DNA of 64,000 nucleotides from Ophiocordyceps camponoti-saundersi (nom. inval.) (taxonomy: Eukaryota; Ascomycota; Sordariomycetes; Hypocreales; Ophiocordycipitaceae): the NCBI GenBank assembly GCA_003339415.1, contig PDHQ01000021.1, forward strand, positions 1-64,000, in the 5' to 3' direction. Below are positions 23,989-35,899 of the stretch, in pieces. The stretch's first letter is position 1. Each line of letters begins with the position of its first letter. Made by a program: the position numbers and the translations under genes. A model generated the notes under the pieces. The model had not been told where the DNA came from and ran no database searches. It saw only the letters and a program-made list of their open reading frames with translations.

Positions 23989-26954
23989 TACCCCGCCGCC
24001 TTAAGAAAATAAAAGTTCCGTCCTTAGTAAGGGTATAAGTTAAAATAAAATAAAAATTCCCTTATACGTTCCTTTTTTTTTTCTTTTTTTATATATTACT
24101 TATTTTAAAAATATTAACTTTATTATTATTACGCTATCGCCGCGCCGCCTCCTTATATTATTTTTTTTATTAGTATATTATTTTATTTATTATTTCGCTA
24201 ATATATTAACTGCGCCTTTAACGCTAATTTACGCTATAAGGGAGTATATCGTATAAGGAAATAATAATAATAAAGATACCGCGCCGCTAATAAAAGTATC
24301 GTATATATATATACTTTACCTTAATAACTTTATAAATAAAAGTATAGCTGAATATATTTACGGCTAAGTAGTAGCTTATTAAGCGTATTATTTATAATAT
24401 AGGAGGTGCTTTTAGGAAAGGTACCTTTTTACTAAGAATATACGCTTTCGGCGGGCCGCCCGCGATTTATAGAATATAGCTACTAATAACGAAGCTATTT
24501 AGGAGCCCGCCTGCGCCTGCGAAAATAATACTCTTAGCTATTATATTATCTTAACGCCCGCTTTCTAAGCCTACGCTAACTACCTTAAGATATAGCTTAA
24601 TATTATATAACTCGCCCTTTACGCTATTACTAATATTTTTATATCCTTATCGCCTAAGCTATTTAGCTTTAACGCTCTTATCTTTTTTAGCGGTAATATT
24701 ATCCCCGCGCTTATATTATTAATATATTATTATAATATAAGTAGCGCTATAATATAATATTAGTAATACTAAGCTTAGTAATAGGGGTAAGTTATTACTA
24801 GCTTTAATATATTCGCTTTTCGCTATAAAAAGTCCTTATAGTAATAAAAGTAAACTTAGTAAGATATTCTCGCCTTATAGCGGAAAAAGGTAGCCGCCTA
24901 AGCTAAGGATTAATAATAATAATTTAAAGCTAATTATAATATTTATATAGCCCTTACTAACCTCGCCGCCTTATCGTTACTACCTTATACTCCTTATTAC
25001 GCCCTAGCTAAGTAAAATTAGCCGCTATAATCGCTATCGCTTATAGCTAAAAGTTATAATCGCTTATATAGCGCGTTAATATCTAAGCTTAGTATACTCC
25101 TATATAGCCGTAATAATTTAAGCTAAGCGTAATTAGCTAATAATATTAAAGAGAAAGAAAAATAGTAAAATACGCTAAACGCGCTATAATAATAAGAGGA
25201 AAGATAAGAATAAGAGGGGGGCGGGGTATAATAAGCTAAAAGGAATTTACTAAAAAGGAGGGGGAATTTACTTAATTATTTACTTAATTAAGTTTAAATA
25301 GGAGAGTATATTTAAAGCTATTATATATATAAATATCTTCTTAGCGTAACTTATAATTATCTAAAATAGTATAATATTATAAGCTATCTAATAGCTCCTA
25401 AATTAGCGTAATATATCTTTTCTATTTTATTAACGCTTAATAATAGGGGGGTTAGCTTTATAAGCGTTACTTACGGGCGTTTTTCGTAATAAAAATTTCC
25501 TTAATCTTATATTCGTTAAGGGATAGGTTATTATTAGAAAATTATAGAAAAGGTTTAGGATAGCTATTAGCGAGGGATTATAATAAAAGTAAATTATATA
25601 TAGCACGCTTAAGTAAATTAATATAAAATATAAAATATATATTTTTTAGAGTATTAAGTATAATAGTTAAAGGGGACGGGATAGTAATAATTTTATACTT
25701 AGCTTTAAAGTAATTAAATTTCTTAGATAAGCGGTTAGAATAAATATAGCGAAGATCTAACTATATAAAATTACTAATTTAGAATTATTTTACGGGATAA
25801 TAAGTATTATTAAAAGCGTTCTATTACTTTTATTAAGCTTATATAATAAATACTTAAGTAAGCTAGATATTTTCTTATAAATACTAAGCGAAGGTAATAG
25901 CACGCCCCCTTAAGAAGGTAATTAGTATAAAAAGCGTAAATAGCTATTAGATAAGGTTTAAGTTATATCTATATAATAAGCGGTTTAGATTTACGCTTAT
26001 TATAGATAACTTTTTATTATTTAATATAAGTTAGTAAATAAGTAAGTAAGAAAGCTAGTTAAGCTAAGAGAATAATATTATATAATAAAAAATAGCTTAT
26101 ATTTTTTAGTTTATTTATTCTATATTACTATTAGTTTATAAGTAATAGGCTATTAATATAAGTTATCTAATATTTATAAGGTAGTAAAAAGTTAACTAAA
26201 AATAACTTATTTAATTTAAACCGCGGTTAGATATAATAGCTATAAGAAAGCTATAAAAACGCTACTAAATATAAATAAAATATTTTATATAATACTTAGC
26301 TTTTATAAATATTATTACCTCTAGCTATATATATTTTAATAGCTAATTAATAATAATTATAAGGAAGCGGGGCTAAAAAAAATCCGTAATAAGTAAGTTT
26401 ATTATAAAATCTATAAAGATAATTACTTAATATTTTTCCGGGGGCGGTAATAGTTATAATAAGCCTTAGTAATAACGGCGTTAAAAGTAATTCTTATAAT
26501 AATAATAATTTCGAATAAATCGCGCTATATTAGCTAATATACTATCCTAGTAATAATAATAATAAAGTAATATAAATATAATATTTTTACTAAGGTGCCT
26601 TATAAGCGGGGAATTATAAGTTTTTTAGATTAAAGTAATTATTAAGGGTTTTTAGTTAGGTACTTAAAGTTAGCTTTAGAATTATAGCTAGCTACTAATA
26701 GAAAGGGAGTAGTTTATAATTTACTTTTTTATACCTATTTTAAAAGGGAATTTTTAAGCGCCCTCTTATAATACGGTATATTATATTATATAAAGCGGGT
26801 TAAACTATAACGCTATAAGCTATAATTCCTTTAAGTGCTTATTTATAAAAGGGGCTAGTATTATAAAAGTAATATTTTAGCTTTAAATTAATTATAATCT
26901 AAAAAAATAAATAAATAAGGGCTATATAATATAGCCGAAATATAAAGTAATATA

Positions 26955-28310
26955 TTATCGCTTCTAATTATAATAAGAGAGGGTATTAGGCTAAGTAGCT
27001 TATTTACTTAAGCGGTATTATAAATAGAAATAAAAAAAAGTAAGTATCTTAGCTTATTAAGCTTAATATTCTAATATAGCTTTAGGAGTAGTAAAATACT
27101 CTAAGGCTTTATAATCTATAAGTATAATAAATAAGGAGAAAACGCTTTAAAGTTCGGCTAACTACGCCTTAAGGTAATAAATAATAGTAAGAAGTTCCTT
27201 ATCGTAAATTATATAGTTTTATTCCGTAAGCTAAAGCTTTTAAGAGAAATATATTATAAGCTATAAGATTTAATCCTAACCGCGCTAAGAGAGATAGCTA
27301 CTAATTACTTTACTTAAATAATTTATTTTTATAATAATATTAAGATTAGGGCTTTACTAAGTAAGGGCGGGGGAGGAGATAAATACGTTTTTTAATTACT
27401 TAAAGACGTTTTAATAAGCTAAGGTCTAATTAAAAGGGGCGTTACGCTTTATAAAAATAATAAGTAAGGCTATAAGGGAGGAAAACTAAGGGATAAAATT
27501 ACGATAAAAGTTTACGAAGCTAATAAAATTATATATACTTTTTACGTAAGTTAGTACCTCCTAGTCTCAAATTACTAAAATCTTAGCTAAGTCCGGGTAT
27601 ACTTTTTATCTAATATAGATAATAAACTTAAAGTATTTAACTTTATAAACTATAAACGCGTATTTATCGAAGTTTAAATATAGTTTAGCTTATTATAATT
27701 TCGCGAGAATAATATAGACCTTTTTCTAATAATCTAAAAATAAGCTACTTAAATAGATAAGAATATTATTAAGGTAAGTAATAATAAAATCCCTAAAGAA
27801 ATTACTTAGGGAAATATTAATATATTATTAAAACGAGGTAGGGGCGCTAGTAAGATTAAAAAAGTAAATAAGGTATTCGAATAGCTTAAAACGTATGCGG
27901 AAAGTAATTAGATATTCCTCGCCTTTTATAATATATATCTTATAAAAGGCGGTATATACGTTAAGTTTAGTAAACTACTAAGCGCTAGAAAAACTACGTA
28001 AGGTTTCTTTTATAAAGAGTAGGGGATAGCGGTCTTACTTAGTAAGTTAATTTAAGGCCTAATAATTAACGTAAAACCGCTAGCCGCTCCTAGGCTTTTT
28101 AGCTAAAAGGACTAAGGCGGCTATAAATAATAAGCTTATATAAATCTATCTTTTATCTATTAGATTAATAATTTACTTTTATATTTTAAGGAGGTATTTA
28201 CGTAGTATATTATATAATAGCCCTTAAAATAATAGCGGTAAAAATCTATTAAGCTGCTATTATAAATAGATATAGTAATTATATATATTACGATAAGGGG
28301 GAAGAATATT
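26955..28310 (-). pseudogene. RT-RNase H region of Gypsy element E
   Basis: Minus-strand translation through RIP stops gives the start of a Gypsy RT at about 28306 (LPPYR, expected LPPHR). The LFEYLIYFFNLTSAPTSFQ block lies near 27860, the catalytic motif at 27766-27777 reads YLNN instead of YLDD, and FDKYAF follows near 27675. RNase H follows with NYTIYDKELL-like residues near 27200 and TDYKALEYFTT near 27110. Both catalytic-site Asp-to-Asn changes are G-to-A on the coding strand. Gag, to the right, and integrase, to the left, should lie within E but were not resolved motif by motif. Confidence 0.82.
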
Positions 28311-30094
28311 CGCTTTTTTTTATTAAAAAGGTCGCTAAAGTTAGATACCTTAAAAAATAAAGAAACCGGCGGGGTAAAAAGAGATAATATTTTAATCTAT
28401 AAAACGCGTAAAATATCTTATAAGCTTATAGTAAGGAAATAATAGCTTATTTACTAATAAGATTCGCGCCTTATTAATATAGTAAAAGTTAAGCTTAGGA
28501 TAGTAATTATTTAATATTTTTAAACTCGCGTTTTATTATATAAGATAATAAGGTTATTTATAAAGTAAACTATAAGATATTATTATCTTATATAAAAAGA
28601 TATATTATACCGCGCTATCTAAAGAGAGCTAAGAATTATATCTTAAGTTAGGCTAGGGATTATATATATAACTATAAGCGTCTACTAGCTATTAATATTA
28701 ATAATAAACTAAACGATATAATAGATTAAGGAGGAGTTTTTAAAATAAATTTACTTTTAATAGCGGATTTAAACTATAATATAGATTATATATAAAGTAA
28801 GGAGAGGAATATATTAGAGATAGTAACGTTATGCTTAAAACTAACTTACGGTAGCGTAATAATTATAGCTACTATTTACTTACGCGTTAATAAAAGTAAT
28901 AGAATTTATAAGAATAGGGATAAAGAGAGGATTTATATTTATATTCCTTATAATATCTATAAATTAGTTTTTTAAATTACTATCTATTAAATTAACGTAA
29001 CTACCTTCTCCTTATAAGAAACTTAGTATAAAGGGGATTCTTTTCCCTAATCTAAATAAGCGTCTTAGTTAGCCTCTCCTATTTCTATAAAGCGTATAAA
29101 TAAGGATAAGGGCGAAAATAAGTATATTAAATAATCTCTTATAAAGTAGCTTACCTAGCTATAATATAGATAATATCCTTTAACCTAATACTTACTATAT
29201 TCCTCCGTAGAAATATAAGGAGCGGAATAGCGGGGTCCTAAACGCTACCTTTTATATTTACTACGTTTCTAACTACGGAAAGAACGCCCTAAGGTTATGC
29301 TAGTTTAGTAGATATCCGTTATAAGTATATTAATATCCTAAGCTATTAGGGAAAGAGTAAGGGAAAAAAGTATTTAACCTTTACTTTTAATCCGGAATAA
29401 CTTAATATTAATAGTAATAAAATAAATATAGGCTATAGCTAAGATATAATTATTAAGGGGAATATCGCGTTTAAAATAGTAATATTATAACTTAGGGGTA
29501 AGTATATAATATAAATATATTACCTTAATTTTATCTATTTATATAATACCTCCTAAAAGTAATAATTTTACCTTAAAATAAATAAGGAAATTAGAGAATA
29601 ACTTAGAGGTACTTTAAAAAAGCTTTTTTAACTTTATTATAGCTATCTAATAATAGTAGGGGTTAGTAAATATTATATTAAGATACTTAAGGAAAATCTT
29701 AACTTAGTACTAATATTCCTCGCCTTACTTAAAAAATAAGGCTACTTTTAACTAAATAATAAGCGATAAATATTAATAAAGGAAAACCTATTAGTTATTA
29801 TAGTTACTAATAAAGGTATAATCCGCCGATAGCTTATATAATATAAGGGCCCGCTAAGCTAGAAAAAAGGTTTTATCGCTATTAAAAGAGGAGCTAAATA
29901 GAAAAGGTTTCCGGCGTAAAGGCTATAATAAGGGCTCTAGCTAAGGTTACTAATATTATATTAAGGAGTAAATAATATCGCGTTATACTCGTAAAACCTC
30001 TTATAGCTTAGAAATTATTATTTACTATTATTATAGCTAGGCGATAATTACCTCTTAAAAGATAAGGTTATCTATTATAATAATAGTTATTTTA

Positions 30095-30280
30095 TATAAG
30101 AGTTTAGCCTCCGGGCTATTTACGAGGAGGTAACTTTATTATTTAGAATAACTATAAAGAATTATAGAAAAGGGGTTATAACGCCTAATAGGGGTAGGCG
30201 ATCCGCGCGTGCACTGCGCGCGGAAATAACTAATTACCTTATATAACTTAGCTATTTAAGTATAGCCCGAATCCCTTATA
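30095..30280 (-). repeat. 5' LTR of element E
   Basis: A 186-bp repeat nearly identical to 23803-23988. Differences include GCGCGTGCACTGCGCG against GCGCGCGCGCCGCGCG within the CG-rich core. Confidence 0.9.
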
Positions 30281-30285
30281 AGTTT

Positions 30286-32454
30286 AATTAATTATATAAT
30301 TATAAATTATTATTTAGCTTTAAATCTAAGTTTTAGAAATAGATATAATAAAAATAGAGAATTTTATTAATTATTTATTTTATCTTTTCCTTTTTTAAAA
30401 AAGGTAATTTAAGTTTCTTTAAATTAAATAATAATATAAAAAGATTTAGAAAATACTATTTCCTTAAAATATTCTTCTTTAAGGTAAATAGTTCCTCTTT
30501 TAAAAAGGATTCTTATAGTATAAAGGTTTTCTTACTTTTATTTAGTAAAAAGAATTTAGCTTTTTCTTTATTTTTATTTTAAAAAAGGAGGTTAATATTC
30601 TTACTATCTTGCTCTTATAAGGCGGGTTACTTACTTTTATTTTTAATATTACTTATAGTTTAAAAATATTTTTAAATAAAAAGTAGCTAATTTTCTAAGG
30701 GAATTTTAAGTAAGTAAGGGATATTATTTAATATATATTTTAGTTAATTTACTTATTTAAATAACTAATTATAATTTATAACCGCGTTTAGATTAATTAA
30801 GAAATAATTAATTATAGTAAGTAACTTAGTTTTTTAAGGATTATTTTAATATAGTAAGTATTTTCTAACTAGCTTTATTTCTCTATATTATAAAAGAGGG
30901 AATTTACTTTTAAAAAGGTAAGGTTTTTTTTATTTTTTATAAGTATTAAAAATATAAGCTTTTTCTTTCTTAGCTATAACTTTTTCTTTAATTATTTTAA
31001 GAAATTTAAAAGTAAAGAAATAATATATAGTTAAGGTAATATAATAAATATAATAAAGCTTTTTTTAAGCTAAAAATCTACGCTTATAAAATCTTATTAG
31101 TAAAAATATTTTAAATTTAATTTACTATCTTAATAGCTAAAAATTTATAAGTTAATATAATAAAAAATTATTATTAGTTATTATATATTTATATATATAA
31201 CTTTTTAATAAGTATATATACTAAGCTAGCTATTAAATATAATATATAAAAAAGAAGATAAGTAAGCTATTAATTATAAGATTATAAAATAGCTATTATA
31301 GAAAATATAAATATAAATAAAAGTTTTTTAAGAATTAAAATAATAATTATAAAAAAATTTAAATTTCTACTTAAAAAAATATTAAGTTAATTTATAGCTA
31401 AAAGCTTAAAGAAGATTTCTTAATATAATCTTAAAAATATTTACTTAAAGGGATTTTATTATAATTTCCGTATATATTAGTAAAATAGAGATTTCTTAGT
31501 ATATAGTAATTTCTTAATATATAAGGATTTTCTAGTAAAATCCGGAGATTTTTTAGTACGCGGTAATTTCTTAATATATAAGGATTTCCTAGTAAAATTT
31601 AGAGATTTCTAGAAATATATTTTAATATTAAATCTAATAAGAAATCTTAGTAAAATCTTAAAAATTATTATAGAGAAATCCTAAGAGGAAATCCTAGTAA
31701 TTTTCTAAGCGTAAAGGTAATAAAGTTTTTAGGGGAAATCTAAGTAAAATCTTAAGAGGGAAATCTTAGTAAAATATTATAAGAGGTTAGGCGATTTATA
31801 AGGGTTTTATTATATATTCTATATTATTAATATTATTTATAAAAATAAGCTTAGCTTTAAAGTAAATAAAGAAATTAAAGAAAAACTTAAAAGCGCTTTA
31901 TATAAGATATTTAAGCTTTATTATAATTATTTAGCGCTAATATAAATTAGTAAATATAATATTAAAATAATTTAAAAAATAGTTAAAGTTATATTTATAT
32001 TTAGTATTTTACTTAAAAAATAAAGCTACCTTAGCTTAAATTATAAAAAATAAATATTAATATAAAAATACTTATTAATTATAAGTAATATTAATAAAAG
32101 CTTAGTTTACTTATAATTTATAAAATATAAAAAAGCGTTATATTAAAAAAAGGTTTTTATTATTATTAAATAATAAGCTAAGAGGTAATAGCTTATAATA
32201 AGGTTATAATTATTATTATTTTTATAGCTATATAAATTAATACTATTAATATATAAAGCTTTAAAGCTTCGTAATAATAACTTATTATTTTAAAAGCTAA
32301 GTAATAATAGCTTATAAAATATTAAAGTTATTTATAATTAAAATTATCTTATTATAAAAGTCTTATATTTCTTAATATTTATAAAAAGCTAACTTTATTA
32401 ATATAAAATAACTTAAGAGGTTTTAAAGTATATATAGTATATATATTTAAAGTT
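30286..32454. other. AT-saturated relic DNA with a short tandem repeat
   Basis: Continues the host sequence of element E. Between about 31470 and 31640, a roughly 60-bp unit containing AAGGATTT(T/C)CTAGTAAAAT and GAGATTT(C/T)TTAGTA recurs about three times, with further degraded pieces to about 31770. No gene was seen. Confidence 0.5.
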
Positions 32455-32602
32455 ATAGTCTATATATAGCCCGCGCTTATCCCGCGCGTAGCGCTAACTA
32501 ATTATATATATTTATATATACTTTACGCTTATTATACGCGCGGACTTACTTAAGCACCCCTTACGTAACTTAGCTATTTAAGCGTAGCTTAAATCTCTTA
32601 TA
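32455..32602 (-). repeat. Relic related to the element E LTR
   Basis: The stretch TACGTAACTTAGCTATTTAA at about 32565-32584, with the closing CTCTTATA at 32602, matches the terminal 40-50 bp of the E LTRs. GCGCGG- and CTAACTAATTA-like motifs follow at comparable distances. The outer part diverges, so this is a solo LTR or fragment of a related family, not a copy of E. Confidence 0.55.
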
Positions 32603-32740
32603 ACTTATATATAATAATTAAATTATATAATTTTTAAGTAGGCTTTACTTAGCTAAGGTTAGACTTAATAGTTAGCTTAATATTATACTGCTTTATCTTA
32701 ACCCTTTAATAGTATCTACTACGCTTGCTTAAAGTGTCCT
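32603..32740. other. Short AT-rich spacer with weaker mutation
   Basis: Lies between the LTR relic and element F. The last 100 bp keep more C and G (for example ACTACGCTTGCTTAAAGTGT) than the DNA to the left. It ends in GTCCT at 32736-32740, the left target duplication of F. Confidence 0.5.
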
Positions 32741-33591
32741 TATAATAATCTAAGATATAAATACTAGTTAAAAGTACTATTCTTATTATATAAGCAGTAT
32801 TTATTATATAAATAGCTTAATAATATAATTTATATAATAAAGTAAAAATACTAGTATTTAGTATTTAAATTACGGCTAAACCTCGGAAGGTTAAATACCG
32901 GATAATAAGATAAGATAATAAAGATAAGAATAACGAATAAAATTCCTAAGATAAGAAGAACGGTTAGAGACAGTTAAAAACGGAAAGAAATATTAGCTAT
33001 TATAAATAAAGAATTATCTATTATAATTTATTATTAGCCTAGAAGCTAATAGAATATAATAGAATAGAACAAAGCTATTCTATTTGCTAAAGGATATAGT
33101 AGATTTAAAATTAAGGGTTAATTTTAAAGTAGGAATTTAATTTTAAAGTAAAAGAATATAATAGAAGGAAATAGAATAAGATAAAGCTATTCTATTCGCT
33201 AGTATATTTATAATATAAAGCTTCTACGGTATTCTATAGCTTTCTAGCTAGCTTATATAATTAGATAGTTTCTTAGAGAAGGAAAACTATAAAAGGAAGG
33301 CTTCCTTCCCTCGAAGGGTTTTTCCTTTCCTTCTTCTCTAAGCTTTTAATCTAAACAATTAGTATTATAAAAGCCTACTCTCTATTACCTTCCCTTGCCT
33401 TATAAGATATTCCTATTTAGGAAGTTTTTACTTATTTATACTTTATAAATTTCCTATTCTAGCTACTTACTGCCCGGTTAAAGTAAGTAAAGCCCCTTAC
33501 TTTCTTATTACCCCTTATCTTTCTTTATCTTTAGAAGCTTAGATTAAAGGCTACGGGTAAGATTAGGTAATTACGGGTACGATCCGTAATA
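32741..33591 (+). repeat. 5' LTR of element F
   Basis: An 851-bp repeat alignable end to end with 40036-40886; the observed differences are transitions. It contains a GAAGGAAAACTATAAAAGGA stretch, a plausible TATA element, near 33270-33297, and a CTTCCTTCCC tract just after it. Confidence 0.95.
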
Positions 33592-33839
33592 TATTAAAAG
33601 CTTCTTTACTACTATAACTGCCCTATAAGTATAAAGAATAAGAAGAGAGTGTGCTAAAGAATTCCTTTCCTAGAAAAATAGAAAAAACAGAGAAAAACAG
33701 AAAAACAGAAAAATAATACTTTTTTAATCGCATATATCTCTACGGAAATAAAAGGTAAAAATCCACTTTTTTCTTTCCTAATTAGGAAATAAGCGGCGCT
33801 ACCTAGTAGTATATAATATATCTAATATAACCTCCCCTA

Positions 33840-35830
33840 TACCCCCCTATACTGCTACTAATCTTAGACCTATTATAGATATTAGTAAGGTCCCGAGACT
33901 TAAATACTTTAGCGGGGAAGATAACGATTTATAAGCGTTCTTAACTAATATTAGAGCTTATTTTAGGCTCTATTCTTCCGCCTTTTATAACGAACCGATA
34001 AAGGTAATTTATACTTCTACTTACTTAGAAGGTATAGCTTTAGACTAGTTCGAACCTATACTAAGGAATTATTTAGGACTTACGGATAATAGGGAAGAAG
34101 AAATAGAGCTTATTTTTACTAGTTTCGATCGATTTAAAGAAAAATTACGGGAAGTTTTTAGCTAGTAAGACGAAGCTAGAACTATAAAGTATAAATTACG
34201 AACCTTACGGCAAAAAGGGGCTACTTCTAGCTACGCTGCTAAATTCCGATAAATAACTAGTAAGTTAAACTAGGAAGACGAAGCCCTTATAGCTATTTTT
34301 TACGAAGGACTAAAAGATAAAGTAAAAGACGAACTATATAAGCAAGACCGGCCTAAAGAATTATCTACTTATATAGCTTCTGCTATTAAAATCGACGATC
34401 GACTCTTCGAAAGAAAATAATAAAAATAAGGAGGTAAAAATACCTCTTCTTATATTAATAAAGGTAATAAAAAATATAAGAAAAATTACGCTAATCGAAG
34501 AGACCTTATAGATTTAGATATAGTATCCTCGAAGCCTATTATCTGCTTCTTTTGCAAGAAAGAGGGCTATATTATAAAAAACTACTTTAAAAAATAGGGA
34601 AAAGGAAAAGGGAAAGGAAGAGGAATAGGAAAAACCTCTGCTATAAATAGTAAGACGATTAACGTTATTTCTTCCTACCTAGCTACTAATCGCAATACGC
34701 TAGGCTTAAATAGGAAGGAACGGAGTGCTATTTATAATACGAAATTTAAATTACTAACGAAAGAAAATAATTTAAACTAAGAGGAATACGAATTCCGAGA
34801 AGAACTTAAATAGTAATATAACCCGGAACTTATAGCCGATACGCTATTCCTAGACGGCTAGAATACGGTTAGGAATACGAAGAAGCCTTTAGAGCCTATA
34901 AGCCCTTTAGAAGCTAGTATAGAATTTGATTCCGGAGGAGAGTTTTACCCGCCGGGTAAAAATAACCCTTTTAAAACTTATAAGTAAGTTATAGAAAAAT
35001 AGTTTAAAGATAGAAAAGAAGGAATTTAAGGAATTCCTTATTATTCTAACTTACCTAGCTAGTATAGCCTTTTAGAAGACTTTATTTTAACTCTTAGTCT
35101 TAACGATTATATTAACGACTTTAATAGAATAAGGGAAGATTACGAACCTATCTTAGAAAGAGAGGATAGCCTTATTCCGGAAGATAAAATTAAAAAGGAA
35201 AAAGAAGAATTACCCCTTCTTATAATAGAATATCTTTATATTATCGAAAGCGATAGTAAAGAAGAAGACGAAAAAATATAGTATTTTATTAAAATAAAGG
35301 AACTAATTCTAAAAGAATTCGAAGATTAGAAAAATAATAACTGCTTTCTTTATAACGAATTATTTTAGTACTTAAGGTACTTAGAAGAATTCTTCGATAA
35401 GTATAAGTAAGCGTATTATAATCTTAGCTAGTAATTTTACTATAATAAGGACTACGATTTTCACTTATAGGAAAAATAGAACGTTAATTATTACCTATCC
35501 TTACCGATTTTTTATAAGGAAGCTAGCTTTATCGATAAAAGATTCTTTATTAAAGAAATAGAATTCCTTCTCGATAGGGAAACTAATTATAGGATTCTTA
35601 AGGAAAATAAGGGAAATAACTACGATTTTCGACCCCGAATTCTTAGTATCGAATTAGATACGATTTAGGCTATACTTACCTCTATAAAAGAATTATTAAC
35701 GAAAGGGCCTATAGGAAGCGAATCCCCTACCGAGGAAAATAGTCCCGGAAGGTAGGATTTCCTAACGGAACCTAAAGAATTTAAAGAAAACCTTAAGGGA
35801 AAAGGGAAAGCCTCTATTTAAGAAGGGTAA
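33840..35830 (+). pseudogene. Gag region of element F
   Basis: A plus-strand frame with few stops covers a retrotransposon Gag core: LKYFSGEDNDLQAFLTNI-like near 33900, then EGLKDKVKDELY near 34305-34340. A CCHC zinc knuckle at about 34538-34590 reads ICFFCKKEGYIIKNYFKK, with the His and last Cys changed to Tyr (C-to-T events). Acidic and charged linker sequence follows to about 35830. Gag packages the element RNA in virus-like particles. The frame is interrupted by TAG/TAA at former Trp and Gln codons, so it is not functional as written. Confidence 0.85.
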
Positions 35831-35899
35831 ATAGGGGTATAACTAATAAGAATAAGGATTTTAGTAAGGATTTAGGAACGGAAAGGCGTTATTATAACT

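Larger units (their letters stand above)
23803..30280 (-). mobile_element. Element E, Ty3/Gypsy retrotransposon (6478 bp)
   Basis: Terminal repeats of exactly 186 bp (23803-23988 and 30095-30280) are flanked by perfect 5-bp duplications AGTTT (23798-23802 and 30281-30285). RT and RNase H motifs read on the minus strand, so the 5' LTR is 30095-30280. A polypurine tract AAGGCGGCGGGG, read on the minus strand, lies directly inside the 3' LTR at about 23991-24002. G+C and CpG are much higher than in the surrounding relic. The coding frames contain many RIP stops, and the RT active site has lost both aspartates. Confidence 0.92.
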
